This document shows positions 1 to 8,120 of a stretch of 64,000 bases of DNA, piece after piece (the first letter of the stretch is position 1; every line of letters starts with the position of its first letter). Source of the DNA: Candidatus Lernaella stagnicola (GTDB taxonomy: Bacteria > Lernaellota > Lernaellaia > Lernaellales > Lernaellaceae); the NCBI GenBank assembly GCA_030765525.1, contig JAVCCK010000038.1, positions 1-64,000 on the forward strand. Direction: 5' to 3'. The notes below the pieces were generated by a model, which searched no databases, was not told the DNA's origin, and saw nothing but the letters and a program-made list of their open reading frames with translations. The position numbers and the translations under genes are program-made.

Positions 1-275
1 TGAAAGGACTCGCTGTCGAAAAATCAGGTGGGAAATCTACGTCGCGCCGCATCCAACAAAACCCATTCTACCCCCCCCCTATATAAAATCAAGGGCGGGT
101 CTATCACCTATTTTAATTATTCGTATACGCGTACCGCTTTACGACTCTGGTCGTTTGAACGCAAGGCTCATCCACACAGCCTCCCCGCCGGCGGCGGTGA
201 GACTATGGCACCCCGCCCCCCCCCGCAGGGGCGTGACCAAATAGCAAAGGGCGTGAGCCCTGAAAAAAGATTGTC
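1..275. other. Intergenic stretch downstream of nadE, no gene recognised
   Basis: No convincing coding region is visible. The stretch has two poly-C runs (near 70-79 and 215-230) and an AT-rich centre. An 87-codon open frame on the plus strand (28-291) has no ribosome binding site and a low-complexity Pro/Arg composition, so I treat it as chance. I could not match the segment to a known RNA family. Confidence 0.5.
248..261 (-). terminator. Short hairpin after nadE, weak terminator candidate
   Basis: AGGGC and GCCCT form a 5-bp stem with a 4-nt loop, 14 nt beyond the nadE stop. On the minus strand only an interrupted T run follows, so it would be a weak intrinsic terminator. Confidence 0.3.
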
Positions 276-2006
276 CTACTCGTCCCGATAGCGGTTGGTG
301 ATCGGCCAGCGGCGGTCTTTGCTGAAATTGCGGTGCGTGAGTCGCACGCCGGGCGCAGCTTGGCGGCGTTTGTATTCGGCGAGTTGCACCATCCGCATGA
401 CGCGCTTGACGGTGGCTTCGTCGAAACCGGCCGCCACGCAATCGGCGACGCTGCGATCCTTCTCGACGAGCATCTCCAAAATCGGATCGAGCACCTCGTA
501 AGGCGGCAATGAGTCCGTGTCTTTTTGATCCGGGCGCAACTCGGCCGTCGGCGCTTTGGTCAAAACACTTTCGGGGATGATCTCGCGCCCGGCTCGCTGG
601 TTGATGTGCCGGCAAATGCGGTACACCCACAGCTTCGGGCAGTCTTTGATCACCGCGAAGCCGCCGGCCATGTCGCCGTAAAGCGTGGAATATCCGACCG
701 CCGACTCGCTCTTGTTAGCCGTGGAAAGCAGCAGGCAGCCCGTCGCGTTGGAAATCGCCATCAGCAACGTGCCGCGAATCCGGGCTTGGATGTTCTCGGC
801 AGTGGTGCCTTCGGGTTTGCCGTCCAGCGCCGGCGTGAGCATGCGATCAAAAGACTCCATGCCGTCTTCGATGCGAACTTCCTGGTAAGGAATCCCGAGG
901 CTTTCGGCCAGTTTGATCGCGTCTTTAGTGCTTTGCTCGCTTGAATAAGGGCTGGGCATATACACGGCATGCACGTTGGCCGGCCCCAGCGCCTCGGCGG
1001 CAATGGCCGCAACAAGCGCCGAATCGATGCCCCCCGAGAGCCCCAGCGCCACTTTTTCAAAACCGTTTTTGCGAATGTAGTCGCCGGTGCCCAGCACCAA
1101 GGCGCGCAGCACTTCCTCTTCGGGTCCCGGCGGCTGTTGCAGTTGGCAATCCAGACGCCCCGGCGCGACCTGCGGGTTCGGTACGTCGACCATCGCCACG
1201 CTCCGCCCCTCCAGATGCGATTCGTACCGATCATGCCGCGAGTGCGGATCGCTCAAGCGATCGACCAATACGGACTCCAAATCCAGATCGCAGATCAGCA
1301 GGTCTTCGTCGAACGACCGCGCCCGCGCGATCGCCTTGCCGTCTTGGTCGAAAATGACGCTCGAGCCGTCAAACACGAGTTCGTCTTGACCGCCCACCAG
1401 ATTGCAGTACGCCAGGTACACGCCCATGTCCGAGGCGCGCGTGGAAAGCATGCGTTCGCGCTCGCCGATTTTGCCCATGTGGTAGGGGCTGGCGCTGATG
1501 TTGAGCACCACCTCGCACCCGCCGGTGACAACCAGCTCCTCGGCCGGGCCGCCCGGCACCCAGATGTCTTCGCAAATCGTCAAGCCGATGTGGCGCCCGC
1601 CCATGTGGATGACCAACGGCTCCACGCCCGCCTGAAAATAACGGTATTCGTCGAACACGCCGTAGTTGGGCAGGCGGATCTTCCGGTAGACCGCCCGCAC
1701 GCCGCCATCGGCGCACACGGCCGCTGCGTTGTACGCGTCGTCGGCCACGTCGATGAAACCGGCGACCACGACGATGCCCTCGGCCGCCACGGCCAAGCGC
1801 TCCACCGCTTCGAGATTCTGGCGTAGGAAATGAGGTCGCAACACGAGGTCTTCGGGGGGGTATCCGGTGACCGCAAGCTCCGGAAACGCCACCAGTTCCG
1901 CTCCGGCGGCTTTGGCTTCGTCGATCACGGCGATCATGCGGGCCACATTGCCCGGTACGTCGCCCACCACGGTGTTGATTTGCGCAAGCGCGATCCGCAG
2001 GTTCAT
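276..2006 (-). CDS. nadE: Glutamine-dependent NAD+ synthetase
   Basis: This 576-residue cytoplasmic enzyme converts deamido-NAD+ to NAD+, using ammonia released from glutamine. The N-terminal half is a nitrilase-type glutaminase with the expected triad: E43 (FPELAVTGYPPEDL), K109 (YRKIRLPNYGVFDE) and C145 (GLTICEDIW). The C-terminal half is the ATP-pyrophosphatase synthetase, with its P-loop SGGIDS at 324-329. The length is normal for the two-domain form. The ATG is preceded by GAGGTGAC at good spacing. The gene is monocistronic here. A -10-like TACAAT flanked by an 8-bp inverted repeat lies just upstream and suggests repressor control. Confidence 0.97.
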   Translation of the reverse strand: MNLRIALAQINTVVGDVPGNVARMIAVIDEAKAAGAELVAFPELAVTGYPPEDLVLRPHFLRQNLEAVERLAVAAEGIVVVAGFIDVADDAYNAAAVCADGGVRAVYRKIRLPNYGVFDEYRYFQAGVEPLVIHMGGRHIGLTICEDIWVPGGPAEELVVTGGCEVVLNISASPYHMGKIGERERMLSTRASDMGVYLAYCNLVGGQDELVFDGSSVIFDQDGKAIARARSFDEDLLICDLDLESVLVDRLSDPHSRHDRYESHLEGRSVAMVDVPNPQVAPGRLDCQLQQPPGPEEEVLRALVLGTGDYIRKNGFEKVALGLSGGIDSALVAAIAAEALGPANVHAVYMPSPYSSEQSTKDAIKLAESLGIPYQEVRIEDGMESFDRMLTPALDGKPEGTTAENIQARIRGTLLMAISNATGCLLLSTANKSESAVGYSTLYGDMAGGFAVIKDCPKLWVYRICRHINQRAGREIIPESVLTKAPTAELRPDQKDTDSLPPYEVLDPILEMLVEKDRSVADCVAAGFDEATVKRVMRMVQLAEYKRRQAAPGVRLTHRNFSKDRRWPITNRYRDE

Positions 2007-2022
2007 GTCCCGTCACCTCGCT

Positions 2023-2050
2023 GGCTGTGCGGCGCGATTGTAGCACAGCC
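2023..2050 (-). promoter_or_regulatory. Candidate nadE promoter with inverted-repeat operator
   Basis: On the minus strand GGCTGTGC, 12 nt and GCACAGCC form a perfect 8-bp inverted repeat. The -10-like TACAAT (2037-2042) lies inside its spacer. A weak -35 (TTTTCC) is about 16 nt upstream. A protein bound to the repeat would cover the -10. The regulator is unknown. Confidence 0.45.
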
Positions 2051-2100
2051 TTCGCGCGGGAAAAGACCCTGTGAAACTCGAAAAGAAAGATAAATGGACG

Positions 2101-2688
2101 CTACTTGCCTTGTACCCCGAAGTCCGGCGCCTTGCCCATCCAGACCGACACAACATTATCCTCCGTGGATTTATCGACACCCTGTGCTTCCAGAATGTCC
2201 TCGAATTCAAGGGCGGGCAGACCGTCTTGGCCTCCCCAAGTCGCGGGCTTGAGGGTCAAATAGCAACCGCCGCCCGGAATGCCCCAGGCAGAATAATCCG
2301 ATGGATAATTGTCCCAATCATACAGCCCCCCCCATGGATTATTCTTCCATTCCCGCAAATAGGGGCCGGCCCAGCATTTTTGCAGATCTTTCTCGACCTG
2401 CTGCCAAACGGCGCTGTGGTTGCCCTTTTTGTATCCGTCGATTTCCACGAACGACGGATCCACACCCCGCCACACGTCCGGCGGCATGAATCCGCAATCC
2501 TGCGCGAAGTGATTGGCCGCTTCCTTCGTGCGCCGCATGTCTTCGAAGAATAGCGCCAGCATGGCGCGGTTGCGCAGGTGGCGAGTCGAAATAATGCCCA
2601 CGCCGATCAGGAAGCTGAGGATCAGCATCACGACCAATAGCTCGATCATCGTGAAGCCGGCGGTTCGCTTGTTTATACACGCGGACAT
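2101..2688 (-). CDS. Type IV pilin-like / type II secretion pseudopilin (orphan prepilin)
   Basis: The protein has a class III prepilin leader. A short basic N-terminus ends in Gly11, followed by FTMIELLVVMLILSFLIGV. Cleavage by PilD before Phe12 would leave Glu at mature position 5, the residue needed for filament assembly. The 195-residue protein resembles pseudopilins (one N-terminal helix and a globular Trp/Gly-rich head). I chose the ATG at 2688 because GAAAGG precedes it; an upstream in-frame TTG at 2706 is possible. No secretion ATPase, platform protein or peptidase gene lies nearby, so its apparatus must be elsewhere. The exact pilin class cannot be assigned. Confidence 0.85.
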   Translation of the reverse strand: MSACINKRTAGFTMIELLVVMLILSFLIGVGIISTRHLRNRAMLALFFEDMRRTKEAANHFAQDCGFMPPDVWRGVDPSFVEIDGYKKGNHSAVWQQVEKDLQKCWAGPYLREWKNNPWGGLYDWDNYPSDYSAWGIPGGGCYLTLKPATWGGQDGLPALEFEDILEAQGVDKSTEDNVVSVWMGKAPDFGVQGK

Positions 2689-2820
2689 CCCGCGCCCTTT
2701 CAGCAAGTTGTAATTACTTTCTTATTCGGCCCATTTGTCGATTTTCTTGACGTTTCATTGACCTTTTAATTCAAATTTATTCACTCGGGCATGCCGATCG
2801 ATAAACGCCCGCTCCCGCGA

Positions 2821-2849
2821 TTTACCCGTACCCTTCGCTCGTCTATGAT
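2821..2849 (+). promoter_or_regulatory. Candidate rlmB promoter (possibly leaderless)
   Basis: TTTACC (2821-2826), 17 nt and TATGAT (2844-2849) resemble a sigma-70 promoter. The ATG of the methyltransferase begins only 6 nt after the -10 and has no Shine-Dalgarno sequence, so the transcript would start at or next to the start codon. Confidence 0.5.
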
Positions 2850-2855
2850 ACGCGC

Positions 2856-3587
2856 ATGGCACATATTGTTTACGGCAAGCGGCCGGTGACCGAAGCGCTG
2901 CGATTCCGAATCGAAGCGGTCCAGGCCCTCTATTTGGATCCGGGGCGCCGCGCGGCGCTGTCGGACATCATCGACTTAGCCGCCGCGGCGCAGCTTGAAA
3001 TCCGCTGGGAGTCAAAAAAGAACCTCGAGAAAATCGCCGGCCGGTCCGGCCATCAAGGTGCGGTAGCGGAACTAAAAGCGCACGATTATGTTTCCATTAA
3101 GATGTTTTTGCAGCGCAAGACGAAGCCGCCCCGCACCATTTTAGCGCTCGACGGCATCACCGATCCCCAGAATTTCGGCGCGTGCCTGCGGGCCGCCGGG
3201 GCCTTCGGCGCCGACCTCGTGCTGACTACCAAGAGACGCAGCGCTCCGGTTACACCGGCGGTCGTCAAAGCCAGCGCGGGGGCCGCTGAAGTCGTGCCCA
3301 TCGCTCGCGAAAGCAACCTGGTAAACTCACTTAATCTATTGAAAAAAGAAGGCTTTTGGGTGTTCGGCTTGGCCGCCGAAGCCGACGCGGCGTTGCCGGA
3401 CGCCGACTTGCCGCCCGATATCGTCCTGGTGCTGGGCAGCGAAGGCGACGGCCTGCACCGCCTGGTTGAAGAAACCTGCGATCAATTGTTGCGAATTCCC
3501 GCCGGCGGCCCCATCGCCAGCCTCAACGTCGCCCAGGCCGCGACCGTGGCGCTATATGAGGTATTCCGAAGCCGTTTGCGTGATTAG
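2856..3587 (+). CDS. rlmB: TrmH/SpoU-family 23S rRNA 2'-O-ribose methyltransferase (RlmB-like)
   Basis: This 243-residue SPOUT methyltransferase is predicted to use SAM to methylate a guanosine ribose in 23S rRNA (Gm2251 in the E. coli enzyme). The N-terminal ~75 residues match the L30e-like substrate-binding domain. The knotted catalytic domain shows motif 1 (DGITDPQNFGACLRAAGAFGA region, about residues 98-118), motif 2 (VLGSEGDGL) and motif 3 (ASLNVAQAATVALYE). The length matches RlmB. RlmB is preferred over other TrmH members, but target specificity is inferred. The ATG has no visible ribosome binding site. Confidence 0.92.
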   Translation: MAHIVYGKRPVTEALRFRIEAVQALYLDPGRRAALSDIIDLAAAAQLEIRWESKKNLEKIAGRSGHQGAVAELKAHDYVSIKMFLQRKTKPPRTILALDGITDPQNFGACLRAAGAFGADLVLTTKRRSAPVTPAVVKASAGAAEVVPIARESNLVNSLNLLKKEGFWVFGLAAEADAALPDADLPPDIVLVLGSEGDGLHRLVEETCDQLLRIPAGGPIASLNVAQAATVALYEVFRSRLRD

Positions 3588-3684
3588 ATTTGTAGATTAG
3601 CAAGATGGGCTGTCCGGATTCGACTCGGAACCGGCAGCTAGTGTGGATAATTGTCCAGAACCGGACACGAAGGAGATAAATAAT

Positions 3685-4572
3685 ATGAAAAAACAATGGT
3701 TTATTATTATTGCACTCGTCGCGCTGGGTGTGTTCGTAATCCTCGCTTGCGGGGGTGATGGAGATGATGACGGCGATGATGACGCGGCGACCGCATCCTT
3801 TCAACTTCGCATGATCGACGCGCCGATCGACGATGCCGAGGCCGTCAATTTGACGATCAGCTCGATCGCGGTGCGCGGCGAAGAACCCCATCAGGGCGAC
3901 GACGACATGAACTCCGGAGACGATGGACCAAACTACGCCTCGTGGATCGAACTCGAAATCGAGCCAACCACGTACGACTTGCTGGCATTGCAGAACAACG
4001 TCTTCGCCGTGTTGGCCGAAGAGGAATTGCCGTTCGGTGACTACAGTGAGATCCGCTTGATTTTGGAATGTGATGGCGATAGCGGCGGCGAGATCGTGAT
4101 CGACGGGGAAACCTACCCCTTGAAGGTTCCCAGCGGCTGCCAGTCGGGCTTCAAACTAAAGGGCGATTTTACCGTCCAGGAGGGCGCGGAAACCATTCTG
4201 GTCATGGATTTGGATGCGCGGAAGTCGATCACGGAAACCGGGAACGGAAAATACATACTCAATCCGGTCGCCCGCTTCATCCAAGCCGAGGACGCGGGCA
4301 ACATCATTGGTGAAGTCGAGCCGATTGTGGACCGTACGGTGGTGTATGCGTTTGAAAACGGCTCGTTCACCGGTAACAACTTCGCGGATGCGATTCAGTC
4401 GACGATGCCCGACCAGGGAGCGTTCACCATCGCGGCGCTGCCGGCCGGCGATTACGACATCGTTGCCGGTGCGCCGGGATACGAAACCGGCATATATGTG
4501 GAAGCGCTTTCCCTGGCTACAGGTGAAGATCGTACACTGGATGAGCCCGTCGAGTTGATTCCCGCCGACTAA
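3685..4572 (+). CDS. DUF4382 domain lipoprotein with carboxypeptidase-regulatory-like C-terminus
   Basis: This is a predicted outer-membrane lipoprotein of 295 residues. The signal peptide ends in a lipobox (VILAC), followed by a short Gly/Asp spacer. Residues ~35-200 match DUF4382 (opening FQLRMIDAPIDDAEAVNLTI), a beta-rich extracytoplasmic domain of unknown role. The last ~80 residues look like a carboxypeptidase-regulatory Ig-like fold (GAFTIAALPAGDYDIVAGAPG). The start at 3685 has AAGGAGAT eight bases upstream; an earlier in-frame start would spoil the signal peptide. The gene ends at a clear intrinsic terminator, so it is probably transcribed alone. Confidence 0.88.
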   Translation: MKKQWFIIIALVALGVFVILACGGDGDDDGDDDAATASFQLRMIDAPIDDAEAVNLTISSIAVRGEEPHQGDDDMNSGDDGPNYASWIELEIEPTTYDLLALQNNVFAVLAEEELPFGDYSEIRLILECDGDSGGEIVIDGETYPLKVPSGCQSGFKLKGDFTVQEGAETILVMDLDARKSITETGNGKYILNPVARFIQAEDAGNIIGEVEPIVDRTVVYAFENGSFTGNNFADAIQSTMPDQGAFTIAALPAGDYDIVAGAPGYETGIYVEALSLATGEDRTLDEPVELIPAD

Positions 4573-4589
4573 CCTGTTGAAAGAAGCAT

Positions 4590-4618
4590 CGGGTCCGTCC
4601 TGCGCGGCGGGCCCGTTT
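4590..4618 (+). terminator. Intrinsic terminator of the DUF4382 gene
   Basis: CGGGTCCG (4590-4597) pairs with CGGGCCCG (4608-4615) through one G-T wobble, and TTT follows. It lies 18 nt after the stop codon. Confidence 0.7.
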
Positions 4619-4920
4619 CGCTACCATCTGCATAACGAAATTTCCGACCGATCGGTAGAAATTTCCGCCTTTTTTCCGCGCCATTTTGCTTATTTCACGC
4701 GATTTTGCGCCTGAGCACCATTTGTAACATGTTGATTTATAGAAGAAATACACCCTCCTACCCGCCTTTGACAAAAAAAACAAAGAACATGCAAAAAATT
4801 CTTTACAAAAGAAGTATTAGAAGATATGAAACATGCATAAGCGAAACAAACGACCTACAAAGGGTATTTAGATTGAAAGCATTTGACAAATCGCCAAAAC
4901 AATCGTTTCAGGGGGGACAG
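4619..4920 (+). promoter_or_regulatory. AT-rich leader/promoter region of the SdrD-like gene
   Basis: This 302-bp region is much more AT-rich than its surroundings and has no convincing gene. The best promoter is TTTACA (4802-4807), 17 nt and TATGAA (4825-4830), which would give a 5' leader of about 85 nt. A consensus TTGACA at 4768-4773 lacks a good -10. Such a strong AT-rich upstream region fits a highly expressed or horizontally regulated surface protein, but this is inference. Confidence 0.45.
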
Positions 4921-5892
4921 ATGACAACGAACAAAATGATGACCGCTGCGTTTATTGTGATTCTGGTTACCGTGTTCGGCGTCGGCAGTGCGCTGGCTGG
5001 TCCGGCCGTTTGGGTCGGCGACTACGTTTGGTACGACACCAACGGCAACGGCCTGCAGGACGAGCCCGCGGAAAACGGCATTAACGATGTACGCGTGATT
5101 GCCTATCGCGATTACAACTGCAACGGCGTCATCGACGGCGACGACGAAATCTACGATTACGATTACACGACCGAAGATGAGTTCGGAAACCCCGGATATT
5201 ACTACATTCCCGCCTTCGGCGGTCGCTGCTACGTCACCTTCGTCGACATCGACACCATCCCGGATACGTACGTGCCGACTACGCCGGATTTCCTCGGCGC
5301 TCCGGTGGGCGATGTGGATTACCTGGATTTCGATTTCGGCTTCAACGAGGGCCAGATCGAAGAACCTGATTTCACCTGCCCCAAGACGATCGGTTTCTGG
5401 AAGCAGCAGTTCAAGCAAGGCAATTCCGCCAAATTCACGGCTGATGAACTGGCCGTCATCGTGGATACCGCGCTTGATCTGACTCCGGTCTTCGCGACCT
5501 ACGACGATTTCAGATACTTCCTGAACGCCCGCGGCAACCAGGGCCCGGCGGCTCGCGCCAAGAAGCAATTCGCGGCTTTCACGCTCAATCTGGCCGCTTT
5601 CTTGACCTACGAAGAAGGCACCTTCGCTGCCGGCCTGAGCTTCTACACGCCGCTCGATCTCTGGTTGACCGATGCCGAAACGGTCGGCGACGCCTTCTAC
5701 GAAGTGGAAGATTTCATCCTGGGCGGCTACGACCTGGGTTTGGCCAATGACCTCGCCGACGCGATCAACAACGGCGACGGCGTCGACGTGCTTTGCATCG
5801 AAGGCGGCGGCAACGGTGGCTGCCGCGGCGGCAACGGCCACGGTGGCAACGGCCACGGCGGACACGGCGGACACGGACACGGTCACCACTAA
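4921..5892 (+). CDS. Secreted SdrD B-like domain protein with Gly/His-rich C-terminal tail
   Basis: The 323-residue protein has a cleavable signal peptide (hydrophobic residues 8-25, ending in ALAG) and no lipobox. Residues ~30-115 match an SdrD B-like fold (VWVGDYVWYDTNGNGLQD), in which DTNGNGLQD is a probable Ca2+ loop. A second domain begins TCPKTIGFWKQQF, a Cys-x-x-GFWK motif found in several bacterial surface proteins. The last ~25 residues consist almost only of Gly and His and may bind transition metals. The ATG at 4921 follows GGGGGGA; a longer frame upstream runs through the AT-rich promoter region and is rejected. An excellent terminator follows. The biological role is unknown. Confidence 0.85.
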   Translation: MTTNKMMTAAFIVILVTVFGVGSALAGPAVWVGDYVWYDTNGNGLQDEPAENGINDVRVIAYRDYNCNGVIDGDDEIYDYDYTTEDEFGNPGYYYIPAFGGRCYVTFVDIDTIPDTYVPTTPDFLGAPVGDVDYLDFDFGFNEGQIEEPDFTCPKTIGFWKQQFKQGNSAKFTADELAVIVDTALDLTPVFATYDDFRYFLNARGNQGPAARAKKQFAAFTLNLAAFLTYEEGTFAAGLSFYTPLDLWLTDAETVGDAFYEVEDFILGGYDLGLANDLADAINNGDGVDVLCIEGGGNGGCRGGNGHGGNGHGGHGGHGHGHH

Positions 5893-5911
5893 ACCACTGA
5901 TTCTCCAGCAG

Positions 5912-5944
5912 AAAAAAGCCCGGTTGCAACCGGGCTTTTTTTTT
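5912..5944 (+). terminator. Strong intrinsic terminator
   Basis: AGCCCGGTT and AACCGGGCT (5917-5936) form a 9-bp perfect stem with a 2-nt centre, followed by nine T. An A run on the 5' side makes it potentially bidirectional. Confidence 0.9.
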
Positions 5945-5996
5945 GTATCTTAAGTCTCAACGGTTGTTTTCAAATCTGACTTCGGAGGGAAACACA

Positions 5997-6290
5997 TTGC
6001 TTCGCCATATTGTTTTGATTAAGTTGGATCCCCAAAAGCGTGCCGAAGCGTTGTCGGCGATTGTGCCGGCGTTGAATGAATTACCGTCGAAAATCAAGGA
6101 GATACGTGGATACGACGTGGGCGTCGATAGCAAGCGCGGTGCCAACAGCGCCGATATCAGCTTGATTTCCGAGTTTGACGACGCTAGCGCGTTGCAGCGC
6201 TACATCGAGCACCCCGATCACCGTCGTGTCGTGGACGAACTTATCAAGCCGAACCTCAGCCAAATCATTTCCGTCGATTACGAAACGTAA
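5997..6290 (+). CDS. Dabb-family (stress-responsive alpha/beta barrel) protein
   Basis: This 97-residue protein begins LRHIVLIKL and keeps the Dabb pattern: a central region ending in GYDVGVD and a His-rich YIEHPDHRRVVDE motif followed by a terminal beta strand. Members are ferredoxin-like dimeric barrels related to antibiotic-biosynthesis monooxygenases, and most have no known reaction. The start is a TTG at 5997, chosen because GGAGGG lies 7 nt upstream. A more distal TTG falls inside the preceding terminator. It is monocistronic. Confidence 0.88.
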   Translation: MLRHIVLIKLDPQKRAEALSAIVPALNELPSKIKEIRGYDVGVDSKRGANSADISLISEFDDASALQRYIEHPDHRRVVDELIKPNLSQIISVDYET

Positions 6291-6430
6291 GGTCGCGGTA
6301 ATTATATTCTATTGAGATCGCCTTTGTTTTCAACCTCTTAGCACCGCTGCGTTGGGGCCAGGCACCGTTATGTTAACATTTTAACGGAAAAGTGATAGGC
6401 GTCGAAATCCAGCACACCGGCCAATTCAAA

Positions 6431-6460
6431 TCGACGATTCAGGCCGCCGTCTGGTATAGT
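6431..6460 (+). promoter_or_regulatory. Candidate GH5 gene promoter
   Basis: TCGACG (6431-6436), 18 nt and TATAGT (6455-6460) form a promoter-like pair with an extended -10 (TGG before TATAGT). The 16 bases 6450-6465 are identical to the dNK promoter at 28764-28779 (minus strand). Confidence 0.5.
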
Positions 6461-6497
6461 TCGTTTCCAGAAAACTGAACCCACAAGGAACCACGCC

Positions 6498-8102
6498 ATG
6501 CTGCGCAAATCGCCCGCCCTCGGTTTTGTCACACTCGTTCTCGTGCTGCTTCTCGCCGCGTTTCCGGCGTGTGATGGCGATGAATCGTCACCCTCAACCG
6601 ACGACGACGACACAATCGACGACGCCAACGATGACGACGACGACACCAACAACGACGCGATCGATGACGACGACGACACAATTGATGACGACAATGATGA
6701 CAATGACACCGATGACGATGACGACGACGATGACGACAACGACACCACGCCCCCCGAAAACGACGATTGGCGATACATGTGGGACGACCAAGGCCGCGCC
6801 ATCATCTTCCACGGCTGCAACCTCGACGGCTCGGCCAAGGGCGCGTCGGGTCTCCCGGCATTCACCCGCGAAGAGGTGCTGACCCTCAGCGAGCAGTGGG
6901 GCTTCAACTTCGCCCGGTACCTGATTTTCTGGGCGCGCATCGAGCCGGAAATGGGTGTGTACGACGAGGACTATCTCGACGAAGTGGAAATCCGCCTCGA
7001 CTGGGCCCACGAGGCCGGGCTGAAAGTCGTGCTCGATATGCACCAGGACCTCTGGGGGCCCTTCGTCGGCAGTCGCCAGGGCGAAGGCAGCGACGGCGCG
7101 CCGGAGTGGGCGACGATCACCGACGGTTGGCCGCACATTCCCTTCGATGAAATCTTCGGCGGCTGGGCGTTCAATTACCTGTCGCCGGCGATCAACCGCG
7201 CCTTCGACAACTTCTGGGCCTACGATCGCCACCCCGAATTGCAGGACCATTTCGCCGCGATGTGGGCGCATGTGGCCGAGCGATTCGGCGACCATCCGGC
7301 GGTCATCGGCTACGATCCGCTCAACGAATCGTGGCAGGGAACCAACATGTTCCGCTACCAGGAATTCGACCAAACCCTGTACTCGGATTTCAACGAGCGA
7401 GTGATCAACGCCATCCGCGAGGTCGATGCCGACAACTGGATTTTCTACGAACCGTGCGCGTTTGCCACCAACCAAGGCCTGCCCAACCACCTGCGCGCGC
7501 TGAGCGACCCGCGTCCGGGCGAGCCGCGCCTGGCGTATTTCCCGCACCTCTACTCGGCGTTCATCGATCTACTCGGCGGTTACCGCCCGGAGGTCGATCA
7601 CACGTTGACGCTGTGGGAAGCGTTCCGCCGCGCCGAAGGTGAGAGGCAGCGCGCGCCGTTGTTCGCCGGCGAATGGGCAATGTTGTCCTGGTTCGACGAG
7701 GAAAATCGCACGCAATGGAACGACGAAGCGTTGCGCATGTTCGAGCGCGTCACGGCCGGGTGGGCGTATTGGGATTGCGGTTCGCTAAAGCACAACAGTG
7801 AAGCGCACTTCTTCGATCTGGTCACATCGGCTTATCCGCGCGTCGTGGCGGGGTTCCCCACCTCGTACGGTTACGACCCGGACACGCGCACGCTGACGTT
7901 GGAGTTTGACGACCGCCCCGGTGCGAGCGGCCCGACGGAGATTTTCATCCCGGCCGAGCGCGATTATCCGGATGGTTTTGATATGGAAGTCGACGATCCG
8001 CCCGACACGTGGACCAGCCAATGGGACGCCGATTCGGGCGTGCTGTCGATTTGGACCGATCCGACCCTGGGCGCTCACGTCATTCGCATCGTTCCGAATT
8101 GA
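6498..8102 (+). CDS. Glycoside hydrolase family 5 lipoprotein (endoglycosylceramidase/cellulase-like)
   Basis: This is a predicted surface glycosidase of 534 residues. A signal peptide with lipobox (AFPAC, C25) is followed by an Asp/Asn/Thr spacer to about residue 88. The GH5 barrel then begins WRYMWDDQGRAIIFHGCN. The acid/base is E277 (YDPLNESW) and the nucleophile is probably E392 (FAGEWAML). The early motifs (RYLIFWARIEPEMGVYD, VVLDMHQDLWG) are closest to the endoglycosylceramidase-like GH5 subfamilies. The C-terminal ~75 residues fit the GH5 C-terminal beta domain. The substrate is not certain: glycolipid, beta-glucan and other beta-glycosides all fit. It converges on the GH31 gene 18 bp away. 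Confidence 0.92.
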   Translation: MLRKSPALGFVTLVLVLLLAAFPACDGDESSPSTDDDDTIDDANDDDDDTNNDAIDDDDDTIDDDNDDNDTDDDDDDDDDNDTTPPENDDWRYMWDDQGRAIIFHGCNLDGSAKGASGLPAFTREEVLTLSEQWGFNFARYLIFWARIEPEMGVYDEDYLDEVEIRLDWAHEAGLKVVLDMHQDLWGPFVGSRQGEGSDGAPEWATITDGWPHIPFDEIFGGWAFNYLSPAINRAFDNFWAYDRHPELQDHFAAMWAHVAERFGDHPAVIGYDPLNESWQGTNMFRYQEFDQTLYSDFNERVINAIREVDADNWIFYEPCAFATNQGLPNHLRALSDPRPGEPRLAYFPHLYSAFIDLLGGYRPEVDHTLTLWEAFRRAEGERQRAPLFAGEWAMLSWFDEENRTQWNDEALRMFERVTAGWAYWDCGSLKHNSEAHFFDLVTSAYPRVVAGFPTSYGYDPDTRTLTLEFDDRPGASGPTEIFIPAERDYPDGFDMEVDDPPDTWTSQWDADSGVLSIWTDPTLGAHVIRIVPN

Positions 8103-8120
8103 CGCGCGGCGCCGGCTCGT

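Noticed and set aside
4855-5889. 344-codon open frame on the minus strand opposite the SdrD-like gene
   Set aside because: Mirror of a repetitive, Asp/Gly-rich coding strand with no ribosome binding site and no recognisable domain; plus-strand domains are clear.
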